Shown here piece after piece: positions 55,254 through 64,000 of a stretch of DNA of 64,000 nt. Made by a program: the position numbers and the translations under genes. The DNA is taken from NCBI RefSeq assembly GCF_003086295.3, contig NC_092045.1:23378890-23442889 (forward strand), written 5' to 3'. The notes under the pieces are model-generated. The model was not told where the DNA came from and ran no database searches. It saw only the letters and a program-made list of their open reading frames with translations. The stretch is from Arachis hypogaea (lineage: Eukaryota; Streptophyta; Magnoliopsida; Fabales; Fabaceae). Position 1 is the first letter of the stretch; each line of letters begins with the position of its first letter.

Positions 55254-57026
55254 TGATGAGCGGATAATTTATACGCTTTTTAGCATTATTTTTAGGTAGT
55301 TTTTAGTAGGATCTAGCTACTTTTTAATAAATAATTATTAGTTTTCAAGCAAAATTCACATTTCTGGACTTTACTATGAGTTTGTGTGTTTTTCTGTGAT
55401 TCCAGGTATTTTCTGGCTGAAATTGAGGGACTTGAGCAAAAATCTGATTCAGAGGCTGAAAAAGGACTGCTGATGTTGTTGGATTCTGACCTCCCTGCAC
55501 TCGAAATGAAACTTTTGGAGCTACAGAAACCCAAATGGCGCGTTCTTAATTGCTTTGGAAAGTAGACATCTAGGGCTTTCCAGAAATATATAATAATTTA
55601 TACTTTGCCCGAGTTTTGACGTCGCAAACTGGCATTCCAACGCCAACTTCCTGCCCTATTATGGCGTTAAACGCCAGAAACAGGTTACAAGCTAGAGTTA
55701 AACGCCAAAAATAGGCTGCAAACTGGCGTTTAACTCCAAGAGAAGTCTCTACCCGTGAAAGTTTCAATGCTCAGCCAAGCACACACCAAGTGGGCCTCGG
55801 AAGTGGATTTCTGCATCATTTACTTATTTCTGTAACCCTAGTAACTAGTTTAGTATAAATAGAACTTTTTACTATTGTACTCACATCTTTGGATTATCCT
55901 TAGATCATCTTTGGACATTTAGTCCTTAGACCTTAGTCTTTTTCACTCTGGTTCCCCTCTGGGGCTGAAGCCAATGAACACCATTATCACTTATGTATTT
56001 TCAACGGTGGAGTTTCTACACACCATAGATTAAGGTGTGGAGCTCTACTGTTCCCCGAGTATTAATGCAAAGTACTATTATTTTTCTATTCAATTCATGC
56101 TTATTCTTATTCTAAGATATTCACTCGCACTTCAATCGGATGAATGTGATGATCCATGACACTCATCATCATTCTCACATATGAACGCGTGCCTGACAAC
56201 AACTTCCGTTCTATCTGCAATATCCTGAGTATGTATCTCTTGGATTCCTGGTCCATGCGTTTGATTGCCTCTCCTGACAACAGAGCCTTCAATTCCTTGA
56301 GAACAGATTCTTCATGGTATAAGCTAGAATTAATTGGCAGCATTCTTGAGATCCGGAATGTCTAAACCTTGTCTGTGGTATTCCGAGTAGGATCTGGGAT
56401 GGGATGACTGTGACGAGCTTCAAACTCACGAATGTTTGGCATAGTGACAGACGCAAAAGGATCAATGGATCCTGTTCCAACACGAGTGAGAACCGACAGA
56501 TGATTAGCCCTACGTAACCCGTAGCCGGACCATTTTCACTGAGAGGACGGACGGTAGCCATTGACAACGGTGATCCCCCAACATACAGCTTGCCGTGAAA
56601 AGGAGTATGAATGATTGAATAAAGACAGTAGGAAAGCGGAGATTCATAAGGAATAACGCATCTCCATACGCTTATCTGAAATTAGGAAAGCAGAGATTCA
56701 TAAGGAATAACGCATCTCCATACGCTTATCTGAAATTCCCACCAATGAATTACATAAGTATCTCTATCTTTATTTTATGTTTATTTATCTTTTAATTATC
56801 AAAACTCCATAACCATTTGAATCTGCCTGACTGAGATTTACAAGATGACCATAGCTTGCTTCAAGCCGACAATCTCCGTGGGATCAATCCTTACTCACGT
56901 AAGGTTTATTACTTGAACGACCCAGTGCACTTGCTGGTTAGTTGTGCGAAGTTGTGAAAAAGAATTGAGATTACAATTGTGCGTACTAAGTTGTTGGCGC
57001 CATTGAGATCACAATTTCGTGCACCA
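55254..57026 (+). mobile_element. Element E 3' LTR
   Basis: 1773 bp, TGATGAGCGG to TTTCGTGCACCA. TATAAATAG is at 55854-55862. A short PBS-like copy TTGGCGCCATTG is in U5 at 56994-57005. A 54-bp tandem duplication (56629-56682 and 56683-56736) is absent from the 5' LTR (near 2240-2295). Confidence 0.9.
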
Positions 57027-57421
57027 AGGAGCTTCACGCTCAATCAGACTGGATGTGCACTAACCCTGGTGTTCAGATCTAGGGAGCATTGGCGACCTCT
57101 CAAGAAAGGCGTTGATCACATACAGCCTGCCCTAGAAGAAATCATTCACAATTGAAGAAGATAGTAAGACCATAGTTAATCCAGAAAGAGAAAGCAACTC
57201 CAAGCCTTAACTATTTAAGATTATCATTGTAAACATATGAACCTAGTTCAGATCTCATAAATCCAACAAATTTTCTATTCACCTGATTAAGATCTAAAAG
57301 ATAGCCATAACTTGCTTCAAACCACAATCCTCATGGGGTCAACCCTGACTCGCTCAGGTATTACTTGGACGACCAGTGTACTTGCTAGTACAGTTGTAAG
57401 AAGTGTGGGGATTCGTGCACT
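57027..57421 (+). mobile_element. Element G: 3' end of a diverged LTR, target of E
   Basis: It ends with a diverged U5: AACTTGCTTCAAACCACAAT, TCATGGGGTCAACCC, TATTACTTGGACGACC and terminus ATTCGTGCACTA. This matches the U5 core of elements A-F but the rest does not align by eye. No PBS follows, so it is the right end of an older element or solo LTR. Confidence 0.6.
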
Positions 57422-58017
57422 AATCATCCTTCGCATAGAGCCAGTCTATGATCAGATATGGTTGAGGGAGATATTATTGATGAACGGATTTTTGTGTGGT
57501 CTAGAATTTCACAATAAACTCTCGTTGCTAGTTTCTAAACCAACAATAATCCTTTCATACAAAAATTTGTTTGTCACAGGCTAAAATTTATAAACCGAAG
57601 TATTCAAACCTCGGGTCGTTCTCCCTAGGAATTGCAATAATGTGTCCTTGTTATTGGTTATGAGTTATGTTTGGGGTTTTTTATAAGAGACATGAAAGAT
57701 AAATGGTAAGGAAGTAAACTAATAGCTAAAAAGGTCTTGCCAAGGTTTGGTGGTCAAAGATCTCTATCCTAATCACTAACCACAACTTGAGAATTGGCAA
57801 GGATCAATCCCATTAAATCATCCTGTAACTAGTAAAGGAAAGTCAAATGAGCTATATCAATCCAAGTCCATAAGTCCTAACTCTCCACTAATTCAATTAG
57901 TGAAAACTAGAGTCAATGGCTCCCAATCATCAATTACTTGGACATTAGTAACTCAAGAGTTCCTAAGTTACCTTCCCAAGCTAAGAACATAAAATTCTAC
58001 TCTAAAATATAACCAAG
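57422..58017. repeat. Unclassified repeat-like DNA
   Basis: TGATGAACGGATTTTTGTG at 57478 resembles an LTR start of the same wider group, and CTCGGGTCGTTCTCCCTAGG (57610-57632) resembles a U5-type phrase. No end, PBS or ORF can be assigned. It may be a truncated LTR or internal part of an unknown element. Confidence 0.35.
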
Positions 58018-59267
58018 TGTAACACCCTAATATTCAAATCCTTATGCTCGAGTCATAAGTCAATAATATTACGGTGGTACGACTCTCAGGTGGATTTTTA
58101 ATATATAAATATAGGTAATTTCGAAAGGAGTATTAATTGAGAAGCCTGAAAAGAGTAGAAATAAAATCGCGAAAACGCATCACTCACGTTTCGACAACGA
58201 AAAGTTAAACTGTGAAGTCGAAAGCGATATACGGACAAGGCATAAAGGAGATTAAGAGATAGATAACGGATAGATATATATATAACATAAGTAATAGCCA
58301 CTAGTCGCGACCCGCGAAGTTTAGGCCGGCTAGGGTACAGTATGAAAGCAGTTGACAACAGAATATCCTAATCTCTCCCAAAGGAAACATAAGAGCCTCT
58401 ATATGCAAGTTCCAAAAGAGTTCAATACATAATATAATCTTTTCAAAACAAGGATGGAGAGATTCTAATCAAAACACAAGATAGAGGAAATAAATATCTT
58501 CGCCGTCTCTCAGACGAACCACAGCTCACTTCTGAGCACCTGGACCTGTATCTGAAAAACAAGAGATATATACGGAATGAGAACCCCGGGCCCATGGGTT
58601 CCCAGTACGGTAAAAGTGCCAAATAAATCCAATGCACTGCAATAAAAACTCACTAAGCATCCTAAACTCCTTTTCACCAAATATCCAGCCTAGATTCTCA
58701 CTAATCCATAAATAGGCATCTGACGTAAGGGGATGCTAAATCTAGTTCATATTACACATGTTTTCCCAATCCGCTGATTCTTTCACGAATCAGACTCAGA
58801 ATCATAAGCAAAACCATTACCAGTTGTTCTGCCTCAGCAACTCTATATCAATACATCATACCCTTGCTTGGAGCCAGTGAAATCACATCACTACGTCCAC
58901 CAAGGGGGCTCAAATGATCTCATTTAAAAATCATCATCATTATGCAATCGCATTATCAATTCATCTCATCAAGAACAGTCCTCAACATCCACGACGCCAA
59001 CATAAGGGATCTCTTAGAGGTACAAACACAAACAATACAGACAAGTAATACACAATTAAGGTACAAGTAGAACAAGTAGCACATAATCAGGTAACATAGC
59101 ATATATGATATAGAAATCCAAAACAAATAGGCAAACCCAAACAATTCAAATATATGCAAATGATGTATGCCTGCCCTATGGCTGATGATATCATCTGTCG
59201 GTTATCAAGCCAACCCGACGTGTCCAGTAGCTAACCCGGGCACAGTCTCTCTGTTGCGTATTAATAT

Positions 59268-59375
59268 CATTAGAGGGAATATGTGCCCTGTCACCATTAG
59301 AGGGTATCTGCGCCCTGTCGCCATTAGAGGGTATCTGCGCCCTGTCGCCATTAGAGGGTATCGGTGCCCTGTCAC
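59268..59375. repeat. 27-bp tandem repeat, four copies
   Basis: Copies at 59268, 59295, 59322 and 59349. The two middle copies are identical (CATTAGAGGGTATCTGCGCC then CTGTCGC); the outer two have a few changes. Confidence 0.92.
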
Positions 59376-59867
59376 CCTTACAACCAGAGAGAAAATACAA
59401 GCATGCTCACATTCAACATTTTTCATCATTATTCATTTATCATATATGCCTTTATACTCAGCCATAATCCATAATGGCTTTGCCGTAACTCGACAATAAC
59501 TCAGCCATTCGGCTCACAGTTCAATCCAGAACTAGGCAATTTATCAACATGGCTCCGCCGTATCCGGCAATAACTCAGCTATCCGGCTCGTGGTTCATTC
59601 AAGAACCAACCATTTATCAATAATTGTAGCCCTTCGGCTCATGGCAAACGCGGTACTTCTACCGCCATCCTCCATATCTCATATAATCATCATTGATCAC
59701 AACTTTTCCCCTTGCTTCATTCGCAAGTTACCACATCCCCTAGCTCTTTCCTCTTTGCTAGGCATATCATAATGATTCAATACATAAGGGGTGAGATCGG
59801 AGGCTTAAAAGTATGAGATTTGGCTTTTGAAACTCAAAAATCAACTTTGGGATGAAAACAGGGCCAC

Positions 59868-60170
59868 GCGTACGTGCACTCCACGCGCACGCGTGGATGG
59901 CCTCGAAAACTCATCGACGCGCAAGCATCATGCATGCTAACGCGTGAAATAAAAATTTTCCAATCGACGCGCACGCGTCAACCACGCGTACGCGTGGATA
60001 CTCCCGTGCCCCAGGCACAAGGCTGGCACAGTTCTGGCACAACTCTCTGGAAAATGACGGGGCATTGGGTGCAGCACTATCGGCGCGCCCGCGCACATCA
60101 CGCGCACGCGTGGATGGCGTTTTCTGGAAGATCGGCGCGTACGCGCCAAGTGCGCCCACGCGCAAGGGGT
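59868..60170. repeat. CpG-rich palindromic cluster in the Tekay-type LTR
   Basis: Words such as CACGCGTACGCGTG (a perfect 14-bp palindrome, 59983-59996), CACGCGCACGCGTG, GACGCGCACGCGTC and GGCGCGTACGCGCC recur with irregular spacing. Confidence 0.8.
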
Positions 60171-61799
60171 TGTTCTGCTAAAAATTTTCTAAGTTAAAAA
60201 CTGCAGAATTCACAGCTTCAACCCCCAAATCTTCCGACGGACATAACTTCCTCATTTTAAATCGTTTTTCGCCCGTTCTTCGAACGACATGGACATCCCG
60301 GATCCAATTTTACTTCTAAACAAGTTTGGCACAAAACGGAGACCCAAAGTCCAAGTTATGTCCCATCAAAGTATGCCTAAAAACCATGTTTTCATACAAA
60401 ACCACAAGGTGCCCTTTTCAAAACAAGCCATTTTCAACCCTTTTTAAAATCAACCAAAACATGCTAGTTTCAACCCTTTTTGAAATCAATCAAAATATGC
60501 CAAAATCAACATTAAGCCTCCTAAATTCATACATTAACAATTTGCCACGATTCACAAAACCGCCATATAACCATTTTTACCCATTTCAAACAAATGGCTA
60601 AATTACAAACACATTAACATGTCATACATCTTTCCTCATCCCAATTTCCAACAATACCATTTCCAATCAATCATCATTACACATAATCAATATCATACTC
60701 ACTATCACGTGGTTTCACCCACAAATCAACCTTAATCATTCCTTAAGCATATATCATAATATATATACCACTCATGCATCATCATACCATCAAGACATCA
60801 ATAACCATAGTCACATATATGACCACATAATATTTCTCAACCAAAACCAAACATACCTCATCTACATAATTTTCACCCAAAATTACCAAATTCCACACTT
60901 CAACTCCTCAAACATTATTATTCAATAATCAACCCAAGCATTCGCATATTCATTATCTGAAATTCATCCCATCACTTGTGTCATCATACAATGCACACAT
61001 CAACTTACCTTCCTTACCTCTTTCCGGCCTCCGGCCCAATTCACAATTTAAATGCATAAACCACAAATCAATACTCATTACCCAATACATAAATTCTCAA
61101 CCCAATCATTGATTCACATTACATACCAACTATGCATATAAGCACCAACCATTTGCACAATCCAAACTTAATCCTAGGGCATCTAGCCTAGGAATTCTCA
61201 TCACACCACACGGTACTTAAATGAAACTTAAACCGTACCTCTTGTGGCCAAATCAATTGAGCCTCTTCTTTAGAAGTCTCTACCAATCTTAGTCCCAAGC
61301 CTCACCAAAGCTCCTCAAGCAACACCAATCTTCCAATTGTGCACCAAGATCATCAAATACACTAACATAACCAATATCACATACATACATCAACCTAGGG
61401 CTCATAAAAATGACAAATCACAAAGGTTTGAGCACTTCTTACCTCAGCCCATATGAAGTAGGGATAGAACCCACTTAGAATCCATGTTGGAGTATCCCTA
61501 AACACCCAAAATCACAAGATTTCAACACTAACTACCCAAAAACGTGTAACAGTGGAGAATTTCGAAAACTGGGCAGAGATGAATGGAATACTCACCACAA
61601 AACTTAGATAGAATTGTAGAGGATGAGAAGAGCGACGCGTGGCTGCAAACGGCTCGTCAATCGGAGCTCCGTAGCTCAAGTTATGGTGGTTTGAAGATCA
61701 AAGAGAGTTAGGTTTTCTCTCTTCTCTTCTCTCTTCTCAATTTCAGCGCCCAACACCCCTTCTTTAGGGCAAAATGAGCTGAAATGCTCATAACTAATG

Positions 61800-61807
61800 T
61801 TTATATA
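61800..61807 (-). promoter_or_regulatory. Possible TATA box of the Tekay-type LTR
   Basis: Element-sense TATATAAA, preceded by CAACA and followed by a C/T-rich stretch, about 380 bp into the LTR. Confidence 0.4.
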
Positions 61808-62187
61808 TGTTGGGTCTTGGGCCCACTTAGGCCCGGTTCACTTATTTTTGTCCGTTGGCCCAATTTTGGACCAAAACCCTTAAGATTAGCGCTCTAAATC
61901 GCACTTCAAATATTTCTACCTCTCCTAATTATAATTCCTCATTTCTTAATCTTATTTACCCATAATCAATTTTCTCAGCTGTAGTACCAGACAAATCTCA
62001 GCCGGTACTTCTGGTCAAAATTCCACTGCGCGCTTTTACGCAGAAAACTATGTTTTCCGACTCGGAAAAATTCACTGAATCCAAATATCATATTTAAATA
62101 ATCAAATTCCAATTGCAAAATCTTCCAACCATATTCGCTCCTACTTAACTTATTATTTAATCAATTTCGGTTAGATCGGGTATTACA

Positions 62188-62201
62188 TTCTACCCCCTAA
62201 C
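62188..62201 (-). other. Polypurine tract of the Tekay-type element
   Basis: Element-sense GTTAGGGGGTAGAA directly before the LTR, preceded by GAGGACGAAAATTT, the phrase usual at the end of Del/Tekay internal regions. Confidence 0.75.
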
Positions 62202-63822
62202 AGAAATTTTCGTCCTCAAAAATTCCACCCATCACTACGAGTACGCGAGCATAATCTGCCTTTATATCAAACGCATAACAGTTCCAAGGTCCTTTTTACT
62301 CTGCGCGCTTCCGTTGCCGCACTCTGATTTCTCTATCCCTGAGGGTCTCGGTCGTTCGTTCAACGCCGACCAACAGCCTCGTCCCTTACTTTTACCGGCT
62401 CATCAACTCACACCTTATTAAATCTCAAATCATGTCATCGATAAGATTGCCATCATCGTTAATCATAGCCATTATCCCACATCACTATAATCAATCAATG
62501 ATCATCACCACACCTTAATCATACTCTATCACTATCCTCTCTCTCTCTCTGCCAAGCCAATTCCTCTAATCACAGTTCAACTCCAAGCATAATCTCCAAA
62601 CTTACTTTCTTATTCTCAAACCCTCAAATTTCTTCATGACTTGCTGATATAAAGCCTCTGGCTTATCAATCAAAAACCCCTTTCATTTCTAGAAACCAAA
62701 TGAGTTCAGAATAGTGAGTTAACAAAATCATAAGAGTTCGTATTTCCTTTAATAATCTATAAAAGCATTTGAAACGCATCTTTTTTGTTAAAATTACTCA
62801 TATCCAAAATCATCTTGAAAACCAAAACCAACACTCTTTCAAATTCTTGGGGAAAAAATTTTCAACAGTACCTCTCCAAAATTGGAGTTTACCACCTGTC
62901 ACGGGTTCCCTCAAACCAATCTCAGTACCGCATCAGTATTGCAATTTAAAGGTCTCCAAACGATATCTCTGAAACCGACCATTACAAATCTTGATCAAAA
63001 TCCAAGGTCACCATGACCAAACATCATAGCACTCATCTCTCGAACACAACAACTTGCACTCAATCATCATCTAAATCTAATTGTGCATTGATGATAATTT
63101 CCTCATCCGCTTTAGAACCATCAAAGCTCGCAGCCACAATCATTTCCAACTATTTGGGGATCATTACTTGCAGTAACCCTCTTAACCCTTCTAGTATTCA
63201 AACATAAGATACTATATTAAACTTTTACAACTCTTATTCGTAGCTATCCTGTGTTACTGCTTCCACAAGTTTCCGTTGCTTTATTCTGACCCCTCGTCTA
63301 GTACGAGCTTTATCACTTACTTCCTCAAGTACTCAACCACAACTTAGCATGACTGGCATTCACTAGATTTCTATCTATGATAGCCAAAACCACATACCAA
63401 CTTAATCGTACCTTTAGTACGTTGTTACCAATTCCCAAACTGTCGGATCTAACGGTATCCCCCGTTGTTGTAGCGAACACACGACCTTGTTGTTGGCTCT
63501 TGGTAGTATTCCGGTTGACCTTCTTAGGACTTTTATAGGACACATGTCCAACTCCTCTACAACCATGGAAAAGTCCCAATCTACCTCGACACGGAGTTCC
63601 CGAATGATGGCTTTGACATCACCCACCAGTCATTCCATTCTGAGGTTGCTTTCCGTTAAAGGCCTACCTAATCATTTATGCTCACCAAACCTTCTATTAA
63701 GATAACTTAGGGTTATCTAGAACAGATCATAATTTTTCATTTGACCATGTATTATGAGTGAATACCAGCCTTCAGCATTATGTAAAGTGGTAAAGAATTA
63801 AGTTATCAGTTTTCTTATTACC
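62202..63822 (-). other. Reduced internal region of the Tekay-type element
   Basis: Element-sense remnants include a degraded knuckle-like CRGVGHVSYKSPKKVN and QQQGRVFATT (about 63460-63560), as found after gag knuckles of this lineage. I see no RT, RNase H, integrase or chromodomain motif before the purine tract. The rest is C/T-rich noncoding DNA. Confidence 0.5.
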
Positions 63823-64000
63823 TCAGGTACGAAAATCGGACCTGGCAGTCTCCCGATCCTTTCGGTGTGGGCAATCTCTGACCAAATGTCCTAGCTTTCC
63901 GCAATTGTAACACAAACCCGAACCATAACGACACGGTCTATTTGGGTGATGACCTCCACATCTCTGACAGCTCAAAACATCCGAAGCAGCCACTGTTTGT
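63823..64000 (-). pseudogene. Tekay-type gag C-terminal fragment with zinc knuckles
   Basis: Element-sense ORF entering from the window edge with CQRCGGHHPNRPC and then CYNCGKLGHLVRDC (63871-63912), a full CX2CX4HX4C nucleic-acid-binding knuckle as in chromovirus gag. It stops at 63823-63825, soon after the knuckle. The upstream capsid part is outside the window. Confidence 0.75.

Larger units (their letters stand above)
1162..57026 (+). mobile_element. Element E: old non-autonomous Athila-type retrotransposon, host of the nest
   Basis: E is read by removing three inserted elements (C, D and A with its nested B). Its parts in order are: truncated 5' LTR (1162-2572), PBS (2579), leader, gag-protease (4174-4464 and 16928-18823), hairpin, palindrome array, third ORF (19873-20435 and 30644-31242), 3' noncoding part (31243-32049 and 54965-55253) and 3' LTR (55254-57026). 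No RT, RNase H or integrase lies between protease and third ORF, and no insertion there explains the loss. Many stops and frameshifts mark it as old. Its right flank starts AGGAG; the left flank is outside the window. Confidence 0.85.
58018..62187 (-). mobile_element. 3' LTR of the Del/Tekay-type element, 4.17 kb
   Basis: Very long LTR with no protein gene. It holds a 27-bp tandem repeat (59268-59375), a CpG-rich palindromic cluster (59868-60170) and a TATA-like site (61800-61807). The weak ORFs in it have no recognisable family. Confidence 0.7.
58018..64000 (-). mobile_element. Del/Tekay-type chromovirus element, internally reduced, cut by window end
   Basis: The plus strand begins TGTAACACCC (58018) and the LTR ends GGGTATTACA (62187), the termini usual for Del/Tekay LTRs. 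A purine tract (element-sense GTTAGGGGGTAGAA) follows at 62188-62201. The internal part holds gag zinc knuckles at the window edge, only about 1.6 kb from the purine tract, so pol seems missing. The base before the LTR is preceded by CCAAG (58013-58017), the expected target duplication. Confidence 0.7.

Noticed and set aside
57312..57584. 90-aa ORF crossing the end of G
   Set aside because: It spans an LTR terminus into unrelated DNA and has no recognisable domain.
59874..60197. Arginine- and alanine-rich ORFs on both strands of the Tekay-type LTR
   Set aside because: They overlap the CpG-rich palindrome cluster and reflect composition.

Overview
This window is plant DNA made of nested LTR retrotransposons, with no host gene that I can support. 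The families and the recurring GGCGTTWAACGCC words point to a legume, most likely Arachis (peanut). That identification is from memory of the families, not from a search. The high repeat load and repeated nesting suggest pericentromeric heterochromatin.

Positions 1-57421 are a nest of Athila-type Ty3/gypsy elements. The type is called from the tRNA-Asp primer site, 1.5-1.8 kb LTRs, gag-pol order and a third ORF after pol. The host is element E (+, about 1162-57026), an old, decayed gag-protease-only element lying in an even older LTR (G, 57027-57421). Three elements sit in E: C (-, 4465-16927, in gag, duplication GCAAG), D (-, 20436-30643, in the third ORF, duplication ATAGA) and A (+, 32050-54964, in the 3' noncoding part, duplication GGCCA). 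Element B (-, 37916-49302, duplication GTACA) sits in the pol gene of A. A sixth LTR (F, 1-1161) abuts the truncated 5' LTR of E. All four target duplications are visible, so the insertion order can be read directly.

There are two kinds of element. A, B and C have gag-protease-RT-RNase H-integrase plus a third ORF; B is intact in gag-pol (1671 aa) and is the likely autonomous source. D and E have a different gag-protease, no RT, RNase H or integrase, and a related third ORF; D keeps an intact 773-aa gag-protease. They look like non-autonomous partners that borrow the enzymes of the A/B/C type.

The most interesting content is noncoding and shared by both kinds. (1) Palindromes GGCGTTWAACGCC are spaced almost exactly 31 bp apart in arrays after pol, in the LTRs, in the leader of D, and inside the gag-protease linker, where 31+32 bp keeps the reading frame. 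(2) A hairpin (arms TTGCTTG/CAAGCAA, loop RGGA) followed by AAGTTTGGTGT occurs twice per element, just before the third ORF and just before the 3' LTR, with a compensatory base-pair change between subfamilies. (3) A second covarying hairpin (GGAGGCAACC loop region) follows the end of gag-pol or gag-protease. (4) The LTRs of the gag-protease-only family, and only those, carry an extra PBS-like copy in U5.

From 57422 to 58017 is unclassified repeat-like DNA. From 58018 to the end is a Del/Tekay-type element on the minus strand: a 4.17-kb LTR (58018-62187), a purine tract, and a short internal region with gag zinc knuckles at the window edge but no visible RT or integrase.
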